From Oxalobacteraceae bacterium (GTDB lineage: Bacteria > Pseudomonadota > Gammaproteobacteria > Burkholderiales > Burkholderiaceae_D): a stretch of DNA of 64,000 nucleotides. Position 1 is the stretch's first letter. Each line of letters opens with the position of its first letter. Under the pieces are notes generated by a model. It saw nothing but the letters and a program-made list of their open reading frames with translations. It had not been told where the DNA came from and searched no databases. The stretch is from assembly GCA_010024875.1 (NCBI GenBank), contig RGFZ01000005.1, forward strand, positions 16,415 through 80,414. Reading direction: 5' to 3'. Both the position numbers and the translations under genes were made by a program. Shown here one piece after another: positions 9,774-20,657 of this stretch.

Positions 9774-9792
9774 AAGACTCAAGAGTCACCGA

Positions 9793-9816
9793 ACGGGCCC
9801 TGTGGGGCCCGTTTTT
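9793..9816 (+). terminator. Intrinsic terminator after gltA
   Basis: The arms ACGGGCCC (9793-9800) and GGGCCCGT (9805-9812) form an 8-bp perfect stem with a TGTG loop, followed directly by four more T. It lies 20 bases after the gltA stop and ends the gntR-sdh-gltA transcription block before sucA. Confidence 0.88.
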
Positions 9817-9969
9817 GTACCGAAAAATCAAATGGCACGGTATGATTCCGACTGCCTTTGCGTTTTTTTACAGGTAGTCCACAAATGCAGTCCGCGTAAC
9901 GGAAGGACCGTGAAGCGGATGGTTACAACCCCCCAACCCTCGCGAAGCGCGAGCGAAAGGTGAGCAGCG

Positions 9970-12554
9970 ATGATGCAGCAATTCTTCTCCAATTCTTATC
10001 TGTTTGGAGGCAATGCCCCGTACGTGGAAGAACTGTACGAGGCCTATCTCCTGAACCCGGATGTACCGCATGCGAGCGTCGTCGCCTCGTTTGCCGAGCG
10101 CGCCAAGCATGGCCCGATTCGCACGGTCACTGCGTCGGCCGATGCCGAGATGGGCCGCAAGCGCGTCGCGGTGACCCAGCTTATCGCCGCTTACCGCTTC
10201 CTCGGCACGCAATGGGCGAATCTCGATCCGTTGCAGCGCCAGGAGCGACCGAATATTCCTGAGCTTGAGCCTTCGTTCTACGGCTTCACCGATGCCGATC
10301 TGGACGTCGTCTTCAACATCAGCAACACCTACTTCGGCGGCGAAACCGCGACCCTGCGTGATCTGCTGCAATCGCTGCGCGACACGTATTGCCGCTCTAT
10401 CGGCGCCGAGTTCCAGTACATTACCGACCCTGCACAAAAGCGCTGGATGCAAGAGCGTCTTTGCAAGAGATCGTGATCGGCATGGCGCACCGAGGCCGTC
10501 TGAATGTGCTGGTGAATATCCTCGGCAAAATGCCGTCCGATCTGTTCGCCGAATTCGAGGGCAAGCACGCCGATGATCTGCCGGCGGGTGACGTCAAATA
10601 CCACCAGGGCTTTTCCAGCGATATCTCGACACCGGGTGGTCCGGTGCATTTGTCGCTCGCTTTCAATCCTTCCCATCTGGAGATTGTCAACCCGGTGGTC
10701 GAGGGCTCGGTCAAGGCGCGCATGGATCGCCGCGGCGACAAGCAGGGCAAGCAGGTATTGCCGATTCAGGTGCATGGTGATGCAGCGTTTGCGGGGCAGG
10801 GCGTCGTGATGGAGACACTGAATCTCGCGCAAACTCGTGGCTATGGCACGGGCGGCACGGTGCATATCGTGATCAACAATCAGATTGGATTCACTACCTC
10901 CGATCCGCGTGACTCGCGCTCCACGTTATATTGCTCCGATGTGGTCAAGATGATCGAGGCGCCGGTGCTGCACGTGAATGGCGATGATCCCGAAGCGGTG
11001 GTATTTGCGACCCAGATCGCGCTTGATTTCCGCATGCAGTTCCAGAAAGACGTCGTGGTCGATATCGTCTGCTTCCGCAAGCTCGGTCACAACGAGCAAG
11101 ACACGCCGGCGCTGACCCAGCCGCTGATGTACAAGAAGATCGGCCAGCACCCCGGCACGCGCAAGCTGTACGCCGACAAGCTGTCGACGCAGGGCACGAT
11201 TCCGGCGGATGGCGGCGATACGATGGTCAAAGCCTTCCGCGAGGCGATGGATGCCGGACGAAGCTCGGTTGATCCTGTGATCTCGAACTTCAAGAACAAA
11301 TACGCAGTTGACTGGATGCCTTTCCTGAACCGCAAGTGGACCGATGCGGCCGATACAGCGGTGCCGGCGGCGGAGTTGAAGCGGCTCTCTGAACGCATCA
11401 CCACGGTACCCACAGACTTTAAGGTGCACCCGCTGGTCGAGAAGGTGCTGGCGGATCGCGCCGCGATGGGTCGGGGTGAGATCAACCTTGACTGGGGCAT
11501 GGGTGAGCATCTGGCATTTGCGACGCTGGTGTCGTCTGGCTATGCCGTGCGCATCACCGGACAAGATGCCGGGCGAGGCACCTTCACGCATCGTCACGCC
11601 GTGCTGCACGATCAGAACCGCGAAAAGTGGGACGCAGGCAGCTACATACCGCTGCAGCATGTGTCCGACCAGCAGGCGCCATTTACCGTGATCGATTCGG
11701 TGCTGTCCGAAGAGGCCGTACTCGGTTTTGAATACGGTTATTCCACCGCCGAGCCCAATACGCTCACCATCTGGGAGGCGCAGTTCGGCGATTTCGCGAA
11801 TGGTGCGCAGGTCGTGATCGATCAGTTCATCAGTTCCGGCGAAGTGAAATGGGGCCGCGCATCCGGTCTGGTGATGATGCTGCCGCATGGTTACGAAGGT
11901 CAGGGCCCGGAGCACTCGTCGGCACGTATCGAGCGCTTCCTGCAGCTTTCCGCCGACAACAACATGCAATTGGTGCAGCCGACCACGGGCGCGCAAATCT
12001 TCCATCTGCTGCGTCGGCAGATGATCCGCCTGTTCCGCAAGCCCTTGGTGATCTTCACGCCCAAATCGCTGCTGCGCAACAAGGATGCCGGTTCGCCCTT
12101 GTCCGATCTGGTCAAGGGTTCATTCCAGACCGTGATCGGCGAAGTCGACACCAGCATTGATGCGAAGAAGGTCAAGCGCGTACTGGCTTGCTCGGGCAAG
12201 GTGTACTACGACCTTGTCCATGCGCGCAAGGAGCGCGGCGCAAGCGATATCGCCATCATTCGCGTTGAGCAACTGTATCCGTTCCCGCACAAGGCTTTCT
12301 CGGCTGAGCTGAAGGCTTTCCCGAATTTCAATGAACTGGTCTGGGTGCAAGACGAGCCGCAGAACCAGGGTGCGTGGTTCCAGATCCAGCACAACATTCT
12401 CGAGAACCTGAGCGATGGCCAGAAACTGGCTTACGCAGGTCGCCCCGCGAGCGCATCGCCCGCTGTCGGTTATTACGACAAGCACTATGCGCAGCAAAAG
12501 GCGCTGATCGATACGGCATTTTCGAAGCTCAAGGGCTTCATCCTGACCAAATAA
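9970..12554 (+). pseudogene. sucA: 2-oxoglutarate dehydrogenase E1, disrupted by two internal losses
   Basis: E1 of the 2-oxoglutarate dehydrogenase complex (thiamine-diphosphate dependent). The N-terminal frame begins MMQQFFSNSYLFGGNAPYVE, typical of SucA, and stops at 10476. The rest resumes in another frame at about 10461 (LQEIVIGMAHRGRLN) and runs to 12554 with strong conservation, including GDDPEAVVFATQ and the C-terminal GAWFQIQHN. Compared with the family, about 25-30 residues are missing in frame near 10059 (YLLNP joins DVPHAS directly). About 65 more are missing at 10458-10463, including the GGESFI region. The second loss shifts frame, so no complete E1 can be made from this sequence. 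The intact sucB and lpdA next door suggest the damage is recent or an artefact. Confidence 0.9.
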
Positions 12555-12562
12555 AGACCCCG

Positions 12563-12587
12563 CGGTGTGCCGGAAGCCGGCCCACCG
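12563..12587 (+). promoter_or_regulatory. Hairpin between sucA and sucB
   Basis: CGGTG-T-GCCGG pairs with CCGGC-C-CACCG around an AAG loop, with one mismatch. No U-run follows, so this is more likely mRNA structure or a processing and stability element than a terminator. It lies just before the sucB ribosome site. Confidence 0.4.
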
Positions 12588-12614
12588 TGCGAACAACCCG
12601 AAACGGAGAGTGAA

Positions 12615-13859
12615 ATGGCAATTCTGGAAGTCCAGGTACCCCAGCTGTCGGAGTCGGTCGCAGAAGCGACCCTGCTGCAGTGGCACAAGAAAGTCGGCGA
12701 GGCTGTGGCCCGTGATGAAAACCTGATCGATATTGAAACCGACAAAGTCGTGCTGGAACTGCCCGCGCCTGCGCAGGGTGTGATCGTCGAGATCATCAAG
12801 GGCGACGGCACCACCGTGGTCGCTGGCGAAATCATCGCGCGCATTGATACCGAAGCGACAGCGTCAGCCTCGGCGTCAGCGCCAGCTGCCGCAGCTCCCC
12901 CAGCTCCCCCAGCAGCACCCGCAACCGCGACAGCCGCTGCGCCTGCCGGCGGCGCCATGGCGATGCCCGCTGCCGCAAAAATGCTGGCCGAGAACAAGAT
13001 GTCTGCCGACACCGTGCCCGGCACGGGTCGCGATGGCCGTGTGACCAAGGGCGATGTGATCAATGCGCTCAACAAACCTTCGTCACCGGCCTCCGCGCCG
13101 GCCGCGCCCAAGGCCTCGCTGCCTGCAGTCGCTGCGCCGGTCTCGATTGATCTAGGTGACCGCCCCGAGCAGCGCGTGCCGATGAGTCGCCTGCGCGCGC
13201 GTATCGCCGAGCGTCTGCTGGAGTCACAATCGACGAATGCGATTCTGACGACCTTCAATGAAGTCAATATGCAGCCGGTCATGGACCTGCGCAACAAGTA
13301 CAAGGACAAGTTCGAAAAAGAGCATGGCGTAAAGATGGGCTTCATGTCCTTCTTTGTGAAGGCCGCTGTGGCCGCACTGAAGAAATACCCGGTGCTAAAC
13401 GCGTCCATTGATGGCAATGATGTGGTCTATCACGGTTATTTCGATGTCGGTATCGCGGTGGGATCGCCGCGCGGATTGGTGGTGCCCATCTTGCGCAACG
13501 CCGACCAAATGACGATTGCTGACATCGAGAAAAAGATCGGTGAATTCGGTCAGAAAGCCAAGGATGGCAAGCTGACGCTGGATGAACTGACCGGCGGCAC
13601 CTTCTCGATCTCGAATGGTGGCGTGTTCGGCTCGATGCTGTCGACGCCCATCATCAATCCTCCGCAGTCAGCCATTCTCGGTGTGCATGCGACCAAGGAA
13701 CGCGCCGTGGTTGAAAATGGTCAAATCGTGATCCGTCCAATGAACTACCTCGCCATGTCGTATGACCATCGTCTGATCGATGGTCGTGAGGCCGTGCTCG
13801 GGCTGGTGGCGATGAAAGAGGCGCTGGAAGATCCGGCCCGTCTGCTGCTGGATCTGTAA
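12615..13859 (+). CDS. sucB: Dihydrolipoyl succinyltransferase (E2)
   Basis: The 414-residue core of the 2-oxoglutarate dehydrogenase complex, which transfers succinyl groups to CoA. Domain order is: a lipoyl domain with the modified Lys in [10 protein letters not shown] (about residue 44), an Ala/Pro linker (about 78-118), a peripheral-subunit-binding domain with [12 protein letters not shown], a second Ala/Pro linker, and a catalytic domain with [13 protein letters not shown] near 385-397. I use ATG 12615, with GGAGAG upstream. It sits between sucA and lpdA in an operon. Intact. Confidence 0.96.
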   Translation: MAILEVQVPQLSESVAEATLLQWHKKVGEAVARDENLIDIETDKVVLELPAPAQGVIVEIIKGDGTTVVAGEIIARIDTEATASASASAPAAAAPPAPPAAPATATAAAPAGGAMAMPAAAKMLAENKMSADTVPGTGRDGRVTKGDVINALNKPSSPASAPAAPKASLPAVAAPVSIDLGDRPEQRVPMSRLRARIAERLLESQSTNAILTTFNEVNMQPVMDLRNKYKDKFEKEHGVKMGFMSFFVKAAVAALKKYPVLNASIDGNDVVYHGYFDVGIAVGSPRGLVVPILRNADQMTIADIEKKIGEFGQKAKDGKLTLDELTGGTFSISNGGVFGSMLSTPIINPPQSAILGVHATKERAVVENGQIVIRPMNYLAMSYDHRLIDGREAVLGLVAMKEALEDPARLLLDL

Positions 13860-13870
13860 GGAGACGCGCC

Positions 13871-15295
13871 ATGTCCAAGCAATTTGATGTCATCGTCATC
13901 GGCGGTGGCCCGGGTGGTTATGTGGCCGCCATTCGCGCTGCGCAGCTGGGCTTTTCGGTCGCGTGCATCGATGAGTGGAAAAACGAAAAGGGTGGCCCTG
14001 CGCCAGGGGGTACCTGCACCAACGTCGGCTGCATTCCCTCCAAGGCGCTGCTGCAGTCGTCCGAGCATTTCGACCACGCGAATCATGGTTTCGCCGAGCA
14101 CGGTATCGAGGTCAAGGGCGTCAAGCTCAATCTTGCGCAGATGCTCGGTCGCAAGGATGGCGTCGTCAAACAGAATAACGACGGCATCCTCTACCTGTTC
14201 AAGAAAAACAAGGTCAGCTTCTTCCATGGACGGGGCTCATTCGCCAAAGCAGCTGATGGGCTCTATGAGATCGAGGTGGCTGGCGCTTCGGCAGACACGC
14301 TGACCGCCAAGCAAGTCATTGTTGCCACTGGTTCGAGTCCCCGCGCACTGTCGAATGCACCTTTCGATGAGAAGCTCATTTTGTCGAACACGGGTGCGCT
14401 GGCGATTGATGCGGTCCCTAAAAAGCTGGGTGTGATTGGTGCCGGCGTGATCGGTCTGGAGATGGGCAGTGTCTGGCGTCGTCTCGGCGCACAAGTCACC
14501 GTACTCGAAGCCCTGCCGACATTTCTGGGGGCGGCCGACGAAACCATTGCGAAAGAGGCGCACAAGCTCTTTGCCAAGCAGGGCCTCGATATACAGATGG
14601 GCGTGAAGATCGGCGAGATCAAGTCCGGCAAGGACGTCAGCATTGAATACACGGATGCCAAGGGTGAATCTCACAAGCTCAGTGTCGACAAGCTGATCGT
14701 ATCGATCGGTCGCGTGCCCAACACCACCGGATTGAACGCAGAAGCCGTGGGCCTTGCACTCGACGAGCGCGGTTTTATCGCGGTAGACGAACACTGCCGC
14801 ACCAACCTGCCCAATGTCTGGGCAGTGGGCGATGTGGTGCGTGGCCCGATGCTGGCGCACAAGGCCGAAGAAGAGGGCGTTGCTGTCGCCGAGCGCATCG
14901 CGGGTCAGCATGGTCATGTGAACTTCGCAACCATTCCCTGGGTTATTTATACCTCGCCGGAGATTGCCTGGGTCGGACGGACCGAGCAGCAGCTGAAAGC
15001 CGATGGCGTGGCATACAAAGCGGGCGCTTTCCCATTTCTTGCGAATGGACGCGCGCGGGCGCTGGGCGACACCTCGGGCATGGTCAAGGTACTGGCCGAT
15101 GCAAAAACCGACGAGATCCTTGGCGTGCACATCATCGGACCCATGGCTTCCGAGCTGATTTCCGAGGCCGTGGTGGCAATGGAATTCCGCGCCTCGTCCG
15201 AAGACATTGCTCGTATATGCCATGCGCATCCGACGTTGTCGGAAGCGACCAAGGAAGCGGCACTGGCGGTAGACAAGCGCTCGCTGAACTTTTGA
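13871..15295 (+). CDS. lpdA: Dihydrolipoyl dehydrogenase (E3)
   Basis: A 474-residue flavoenzyme that reoxidises the lipoyl groups of E2 using NAD. The FAD motif [18 protein letters not shown] is at residues 10-27, and the redox disulfide is in [16 protein letters not shown]. The NAD motif [15 protein letters not shown] follows, and the C-terminal HAHPTLSEA supplies the catalytic His. AAGGAG lies in the 11-base gap after sucB. Last gene of the sucAB-lpdA operon. Intact. Confidence 0.97.
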   Translation: MSKQFDVIVIGGGPGGYVAAIRAAQLGFSVACIDEWKNEKGGPAPGGTCTNVGCIPSKALLQSSEHFDHANHGFAEHGIEVKGVKLNLAQMLGRKDGVVKQNNDGILYLFKKNKVSFFHGRGSFAKAADGLYEIEVAGASADTLTAKQVIVATGSSPRALSNAPFDEKLILSNTGALAIDAVPKKLGVIGAGVIGLEMGSVWRRLGAQVTVLEALPTFLGAADETIAKEAHKLFAKQGLDIQMGVKIGEIKSGKDVSIEYTDAKGESHKLSVDKLIVSIGRVPNTTGLNAEAVGLALDERGFIAVDEHCRTNLPNVWAVGDVVRGPMLAHKAEEEGVAVAERIAGQHGHVNFATIPWVIYTSPEIAWVGRTEQQLKADGVAYKAGAFPFLANGRARALGDTSGMVKVLADAKTDEILGVHIIGPMASELISEAVVAMEFRASSEDIARICHAHPTLSEATKEAALAVDKRSLNF

Positions 15296-15377
15296 CTCGC
15301 AGGTGCCCCTCTTTAGCCGACCGGGCAGCGTCTTGCGTAATGCTGGTACGATCTTTGGTTCTGACAGGAGCCTTCGC

Positions 15378-15797
15378 TTGAGATCGTGGATAGTCATCCC
15401 GCTGATGATTTTGCTGGCCTCGTGCGCAAGCACGAAGCCGGCGGAGGACCGCATCGAGATACTGACGACTGCGCGCTCGCAGCCGCTACAGGGTGCGCAG
15501 TGCGAGGTGGAGACCGGCGCCGGCCAGTGGACGGTGACGACGCCGGACTCGGTGCAGGTAGGCGAGCCGAGGGGCGACCTCAAAGTGGTCTGCAACAAGG
15601 AAGGCTATCGTACCTCCGAGGTCATCTTCCGTCGCGGCAGCAGCGGTGTGCCCGGCGCAACGCGTGTGGGCGTCGGCATGGGTGGCGGTTTTGGCGGTTA
15701 CAGCGGCGTCGGCATTTCGCTGGGTTTTGGGTTTCCCCTGTCCTCCGGACGCGCGACCTACCCTTCCCGGGTCGTGGTCGACATGACGCCGATGTAG
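15378..15797 (+). CDS. Small Gly-rich lipoprotein of unknown function
   Basis: A 139-residue predicted lipoprotein. A TTG start at 15378 with CAGGAG about 8 nt upstream gives MRSWIVIPLMILLASCAS, a signal peptide with lipobox LASC. The mature part has a short beta-rich domain (residues about 25-85) and then a Gly-rich stretch, GVGMGGGFGGYSGVGISLGF, before the end. I do not recognise a named family. The frame is open further upstream to 15303, which would bury the signal peptide, so the later start is preferred. Just upstream of zapE. Confidence 0.7.
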   Translation: MRSWIVIPLMILLASCASTKPAEDRIEILTTARSQPLQGAQCEVETGAGQWTVTTPDSVQVGEPRGDLKVVCNKEGYRTSEVIFRRGSSGVPGATRVGVGMGGGFGGYSGVGISLGFGFPLSSGRATYPSRVVVDMTPM

Positions 15798-15811
15798 CGG
15801 CGACCGAGCTG

Positions 15812-16909
15812 ATGAATGTTCAGGAATTCTACGAAAAGACGCTAACCGAGCGCGGCTATCAGTCAGACCCGGCGCAGCTTGCCGCGGTAGAGCGCTTGCA
15901 GCGCTCCTACGATGAGTGGGGTGTGTACATGTCGCGGCGCTCGTCGAGGCTGCGGCGCATGATCATCCATCCCGATCCTCCCAGAGGTGTCTATCTGTGG
16001 GGCGGTGTCGGTCGCGGCAAGTCCTTCCTGATGGATAGTTTCTACGCCGTGATTCCCGTCAGACGCAAGACACGGGTACATTTTCATGAGTTCATGCGCG
16101 AGGTTCACCGTGCGCTGGATGAAGAAAAAAATGTCGAGAATCCTCTGGATCAGGTAGCGCAAAAGATCGCGCGGCGCTACCGGCTGATTTGCTTTGACGA
16201 ATTCCATGTGTCCGATATTGCGGACGCGATGATTCTCTACAACCTGCTAAAAGCTCTGTTCGAGCAAGGTGTCAGCTTTGTGATGACCTCGAACTATCCC
16301 CCGGAGGGCTTGTATCCGGATGGCTTACATCGAGATCGCATGCTGCCAGCCATTGACCTGCTCAAGGAAAAGCTCGACGTGTTGGCGGTCGATGCAGGCA
16401 CCGACTACCGTCGTCGCGTGATGGAAAAAGTCGAGGCTTACCAGACCCCGCTCGGACCGGTTGCCGACAGCGCGCTGCTGCATGCGTTTGTCTCTATCGC
16501 CGAAGCCGGGGAGCAGGACCCGCGAATCAAGATAGAATCGCGGGAGATTCGCTGTGTGCGCCGCGCTGGCGGTGTGGTCTGGTTCGATTTTGCTACTTTG
16601 TGCGGTGGGCCGCGCTCGCAAAATGATTACCTTGAGATCGCCAACCGATTTCACACGGTCATCTTGTCTGAGGTGCCGCGAATGACTGCCGAGATGGCCT
16701 CCGAGGCACGCCGCTTTACCTGGTTGATCGATGTGCTCTACGATCATCGCGTGAAGCTGATCATCTCGGCGGCGGTGGCGCCGGACCTGCTGTACACCGA
16801 GGGAGTGATGTCGAATGAGTTTCATCGCACGGTGTCGCGTATTACCGAGATGCAGTCGCGCGAATACAAAGAGAGCGTCCGGCGGCAGGCAGCTGGTTTG
16901 ATCACTTGA
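15812..16909 (+). CDS. zapE: Cell-division ATPase ZapE (AFG1 family)
   Basis: A 365-residue AAA-type ATPase of the AFG1/ZapE family, linked to Z-ring constriction and low-oxygen growth in Gram-negatives. Walker A is GGVGRGKS (about residue 64) and Walker B is LICFDEF (about 127-133), followed by the sensor MTSNYPPEGLYPDGLHRDR. ATG 15812 is chosen because the family starts close to it, while the frame upstream runs over the lipoprotein gene. Intact. Confidence 0.93.
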   Translation: MNVQEFYEKTLTERGYQSDPAQLAAVERLQRSYDEWGVYMSRRSSRLRRMIIHPDPPRGVYLWGGVGRGKSFLMDSFYAVIPVRRKTRVHFHEFMREVHRALDEEKNVENPLDQVAQKIARRYRLICFDEFHVSDIADAMILYNLLKALFEQGVSFVMTSNYPPEGLYPDGLHRDRMLPAIDLLKEKLDVLAVDAGTDYRRRVMEKVEAYQTPLGPVADSALLHAFVSIAEAGEQDPRIKIESREIRCVRRAGGVVWFDFATLCGGPRSQNDYLEIANRFHTVILSEVPRMTAEMASEARRFTWLIDVLYDHRVKLIISAAVAPDLLYTEGVMSNEFHRTVSRITEMQSREYKESVRRQAAGLIT

Positions 16910-16975
16910 ATGTCCAATGCAATATGTGCCTGACCCAGTGTCTGGCGCATGTCTGACCCGATGAATGGAAGTGCA

Positions 16976-17452
16976 ATGACGATGATTCGATTGGCCCTCA
17001 CGTTTTATGCGTTGATCATGTCGGCAGTGTTTGCCACGTCGGTGCTGGCTGGAGAAACACTGGAGCGGGCGTTGAGCAAGCGTTTCCCACAGGGCTCCAT
17101 TACCTCAGTGACGGCCGCCCGACAAGCGCTGGCCGAACTCGACGCTGCGCGCCGCGAAGCCGAGCAAATTTTTGACGATGAACGATTGCGTTGCTATGAC
17201 AAATTCTTTACCGCGAGCTGTTTGTCGGAAGCCAAGGAAATAAGAAGGCTCGCGCTGTCGAGTATCCGCAAAGTCGAGGTCGAGGCGAATGCGTTCTTGC
17301 GCAAGGAAAAAGCGGCGGAACGAGACCGCGAGATCGCAGAGCGTCAGGGCCGTGCGGCGCGTACGCTAGATGGGCCGGCGATTCCCATTACTGGCGCCGC
17401 GCGCGATGGCGGCGCGGCGCCGGAATCTGAGACCAAGCCAGACAAGCCGTGA
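16976..17452 (+). CDS. Exported helical protein of unknown function
   Basis: A 158-residue protein with a signal peptide (MTMIRLALTFYALIMSAVF, cut after about VLA) and a mature part that is mostly charged helix with probable coiled coil (residues about 35-115). It has two Cys (LRCYDKFFTASCL) that could pair in the periplasm, and an Ala/Gly/Pro-rich tail. ATG 16976 follows GGAAG by five bases. In-frame ATGs at 16949 and 16961 lack a good ribosome site. Its stop overlaps the next start. I cannot assign a function. Confidence 0.75.
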   Translation: MTMIRLALTFYALIMSAVFATSVLAGETLERALSKRFPQGSITSVTAARQALAELDAARREAEQIFDDERLRCYDKFFTASCLSEAKEIRRLALSSIRKVEVEANAFLRKEKAAERDREIAERQGRAARTLDGPAIPITGAARDGGAAPESETKPDKP

Positions 17453-17649
17453 TGGATGCAGAGCAGGTTCGCGAACGCGTGATCGAGCTGGAAACCGAGC
17501 ATCGTGATCTCGATGCGGCGATTGCGTTGCTGGCAGCAGCACCCACAGCAGATGCGTTGCAGTTACAGCGCCTCAAGAAGCGCAAGCTACAACTGAAAGA
17601 CCATATCATCCGCTTGAAGATGCAGCTGGTACCTGATATTCCCGCGTGA
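17452..17649 (+). CDS. DUF465 (YdcH-like) small protein
   Basis: A 65-residue helical-hairpin protein. The pattern LETEHRDLDAAI...LQLQRLKKRKLQLKDHI is that of the DUF465/YdcH family, small proteins of unknown function common in Proteobacteria. The ATG overlaps the stop of the upstream gene (TGATG), indicating translational coupling. Confidence 0.85.
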   Translation: MDAEQVRERVIELETEHRDLDAAIALLAAAPTADALQLQRLKKRKLQLKDHIIRLKMQLVPDIPA

Positions 17650-17725
17650 TTTTCCCCTCATCGTTTTGCTGTGCGCCGGCTTGCGCCAGTATCGTGGTGC
17701 ACAGCTCGTTTTTCCGGATTGATCC

Positions 17726-19732
17726 TTGACCGAACTCGCCAAAGCTATGGAAGCACTCGCGGAACCCGGCGAGCACGACGTAGAGATCGATGAGCTTTTT
17801 TCCGATCGTGGAGCGCTGGCTCGCGGCATCGACGACTTTCGTCCGCGTCAGTCCCAGACCGACATGGCGCGTGCGGTAGCGGATGCCATCGCACGCCGGG
17901 CTACCTTGCTGGCTGAAGCAGGTACGGGTACGGGCAAGACCTTTGCCTATCTGGTGCCTGCCTTGTTATGGGGCGGCAAGGTGATTGTGTCGACGGGTAC
18001 CAAGAATTTACAGGACCAGCTTTTCCTGCGCGATATTCCGGTGGTACGCAAGGCGCTGAATGTGCCGGTGACGATCGCCTTGCTCAAGGGCAGGGCAAAC
18101 TATCTGTGCCACTTTCATCTGGATCGCACACAACAAAATGGCCGCCTGACAGCGCGCGAGGATGTCGGTTACTTGCGCGAGATCGCGCGCTTCGCCAAGA
18201 CCACCTCGACGGGTGACAAATCCGAGCTCTCACGTGTGCCCGAGAGCGCCCTGATCTGGAATCTGGTCACTTCCACGCGCGACAACTGTCTTGGCGCTGA
18301 ATGCGCTCACTATCAGGATTGTTTTGTGATGCGGGCGCGCAAGGAAGCGCAGCAGGCCGATGTGGTGGTTGTCAACCATCATCTGTTCTTTGCCGATGTC
18401 GCGCTCAAAGACACTGGCGTTGCTGAGCTGCTGCCTAGTGCCAATACCGTGATCTTTGATGAGGCACATCAGCTGCCTGACACCGCGACGACGTTTTTTG
18501 GTGACACCGTCTCGACCTCGCAGGTGATGGAGCTATGCCGTGATGTACTCGCAGAGGGCCTGACCCATGCGCGCGATGGTGCTGACTGGGCAGCCACCAT
18601 TGCGCCGGTCGAGAAAGCGGTGCGCGACCTCCGACTGGCCTTTCCGGCAGAGGGAATCAAGCTCGCGCGTGAGCAGATTGCCGACAGTAGCCCTTTCTTT
18701 CCTGCGCTAGAGCATCTGAAAGCCATGTTGTCACAAATGACAACGGTGCTGGCGTCACAGGCCGAACGCTCGGAGACCCTGGAGCAATGTCGTGCGCGCG
18801 CAGCTGAGCTGGGAGCGCGCCTGGATGCTTGGGTACCGGTGGGTGATGCGGAACAGCGTGCCGCCAAAGTGCTGTGGGTCGAGGCTTTTTCTCAGTCGCT
18901 GCAGCTACACCAGACGCCGCTGTCGATTGCGCCAGTCTTCAGCAAACAGCGAGAGGGGCCGCCTCGAGCATGGATCTTTACCTCGGCCACGCTGGCCGTG
19001 AAAAATGATTTCAGCCATTACAGCGCGCAGCTTGGCCTGACGGACGAGCCGTCGAAGTCATGGCCCAGTCCTTTTGATTACGCCAGACAGGCACTGCTGT
19101 ATGTGCCCCCCGATCTGCCCGCGCCCAATTCGCCCGGCTACACTGATGCAGTGGTTGAGGCTGCACTGCCCGTGATCGAGGCGGCGCGCGGTCGGGCTTT
19201 CCTGTTGTGCACGACCCTGCGTGCAGTCAAACGCGCGGCCGAGCTGTTGCGTGAGGCTTTCAAGACGCGGCAGCTGCCCTGGCCCTTGCTGGTACAGGGC
19301 GAGCTGGGGCGCACTGAGTTATTGTCGCGCTTTCGCTCTGCGGGCAATGCGGTGCTGATTGGCAGCCAGAGTTTCTGGGAAGGGGTGGATGTGCGTGGCG
19401 ATGCACTGTCCGTCGTCATCATCGACAAGCTGCCGTTCGCGCCGCCGGATGATCCGGTGCTCGCAGCCCGCATCGCCGACATGGAGAAGCGTGGACTCAA
19501 TGGCTTCATGCATCATCAGCTACCCGAGGCCATCATCAGTCTGAAGCAGGGCGCCGGACGTCTGATTCGTGATGAGCGAGACCGGGGCGTGCTGATGATT
19601 TGCGATCCGCGACTGATCTCAAAGCCCTATGGGCGTCGTATCTGGCAAAGCTTGCCGCCGTTTGCCCGCAGCCGTGAGCTGTCCACGGTGCAGGCTTTCC
19701 TGCAAAACGCGCCAGCAGCGGATCCGGAGTAA
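17726..19732 (+). CDS. DinG/XPD-type ATP-dependent DNA helicase
   Basis: A 668-residue superfamily 2 helicase of the DinG/YoaA group. Walker A is AEAGTGTGKT (about 68-77) and the DEAH box is FDEAHQL. An iron-sulfur domain between them has four Cys (NYLC, NCLGAEC, DCF), as in XPD-like enzymes. Later motifs SFWEGVDVRG and QGAGRLIRDERDRG are present. Such enzymes unwind damaged or R-loop DNA. The start is TTG 17726 (MTELAKAMEAL) or ATG 17747. Neither has a clear ribosome site. Length is normal. Confidence 0.9.
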   Translation: MTELAKAMEALAEPGEHDVEIDELFSDRGALARGIDDFRPRQSQTDMARAVADAIARRATLLAEAGTGTGKTFAYLVPALLWGGKVIVSTGTKNLQDQLFLRDIPVVRKALNVPVTIALLKGRANYLCHFHLDRTQQNGRLTAREDVGYLREIARFAKTTSTGDKSELSRVPESALIWNLVTSTRDNCLGAECAHYQDCFVMRARKEAQQADVVVVNHHLFFADVALKDTGVAELLPSANTVIFDEAHQLPDTATTFFGDTVSTSQVMELCRDVLAEGLTHARDGADWAATIAPVEKAVRDLRLAFPAEGIKLAREQIADSSPFFPALEHLKAMLSQMTTVLASQAERSETLEQCRARAAELGARLDAWVPVGDAEQRAAKVLWVEAFSQSLQLHQTPLSIAPVFSKQREGPPRAWIFTSATLAVKNDFSHYSAQLGLTDEPSKSWPSPFDYARQALLYVPPDLPAPNSPGYTDAVVEAALPVIEAARGRAFLLCTTLRAVKRAAELLREAFKTRQLPWPLLVQGELGRTELLSRFRSAGNAVLIGSQSFWEGVDVRGDALSVVIIDKLPFAPPDDPVLAARIADMEKRGLNGFMHHQLPEAIISLKQGAGRLIRDERDRGVLMICDPRLISKPYGRRIWQSLPPFARSRELSTVQAFLQNAPAADPE

Positions 19733-19919
19733 AAACGTCGGACCTTTTCTCAGCAGCAGCTTTCCTTGGCAGCTCGAGATTCCGGATAGCTTGACATCGA
19801 CCGATAAGCTTCCCTGAAAAGCTGGGTGAATGCCACACTCAGCGTGTCGGAGCCAGATCACATTTGATCGTACTCAAACATGGAATTTAACGCGCCTGCG
19901 TTCAGGTAAAATCCGCCCC

Positions 19920-20657
19920 ATGAAAATCCTTATCAGTAACGACGACGGTTATCTGGCCCCTGGCATCAACGCACTGGCGGATAGGCTGGCGGCGGTCGCC
20001 GATATCGTTGTCGTCGCCCCGGACAGCAATCGCTCAGGATCATCGAATTCCTTGACGCTCGACCGTCCGTTGCGAGTGATGCGGTCTGCCAATGGCTTTT
20101 ATTCAATCAATGGCACGCCGAGCGACTGCGTGCATATCGCGCTGACGGGCATCCTCGATGAGCGACCCGATCTGGTCGTGTCTGGCATCAATCAGGGGCA
20201 GAACATGGGTGATGACACGCTGTATTCCGGCACGGTGGCGGCGGCGACGGAAGGCTTTTTATTCGGCATTCCCGCCATTGCGTTTTCGCAGGTGGATCAT
20301 GGCTGGGCGCATCTCGACGATGCTGCTGATGCGGCCCGTGATTTTGTGATGCGCAGACTGGACGACCTTGAGCGTCCTTTCCTGCTGAACGTGAACATTC
20401 CCAATCGCCCCTATGCCGAGTTGCGGAAGGTGGTGCCCACTCGTTTGGGAAAACGGCACGAGTCCGAGCCGGTGATCAAAAGCCGCGATCCGCATGGCAA
20501 TGAGATTTTCTGGATCGGCCCGGCGGGCAAGGCCAAGGAGGCCAGCGAAGGTACAGATTTCCATGCCACCGCCCATGGCTGGATATCGGTGACGCCGCTG
20601 CAGATCGATCTCACGCACTCGTCTCAGCTCGAGCAACTCAGGCGGTCGCTGGCATGA
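19920..20657 (+). CDS. surE: 5'-nucleotidase / survival protein SurE
   Basis: A 245-residue metal-dependent nucleoside monophosphatase. The N-terminal [15 protein letters not shown] has the metal-binding Asp pair. SGSSNSLT and [12 protein letters not shown] supply the remaining ligands. ATG 19920 is the family start. The upstream in-frame extension to 19830 is not conserved. The last four bases overlap the start of pcm, the classic surE-pcm-nlpD-rpoS stationary-phase arrangement. Confidence 0.96.
   Translation: MKILISNDDGYLAPGINALADRLAAVADIVVVAPDSNRSGSSNSLTLDRPLRVMRSANGFYSINGTPSDCVHIALTGILDERPDLVVSGINQGQNMGDDTLYSGTVAAATEGFLFGIPAIAFSQVDHGWAHLDDAADAARDFVMRRLDDLERPFLLNVNIPNRPYAELRKVVPTRLGKRHESEPVIKSRDPHGNEIFWIGPAGKAKEASEGTDFHATAHGWISVTPLQIDLTHSSQLEQLRRSLA

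Noticed and set aside
8703..9782. A 359-codon minus-strand open frame over gltA
   Set aside because: Antisense to gltA, whose active-site motifs are complete.
10440..10476. Programmed ribosomal frameshift in sucA
   Set aside because: About 65 residues are missing as well as the frame change, so a one-base slip would not restore a normal E1.
14237..15598. A 453-codon minus-strand open frame over lpdA
   Set aside because: Antisense to an intact, conserved lpdA; a by-product of G+C-rich codon usage.
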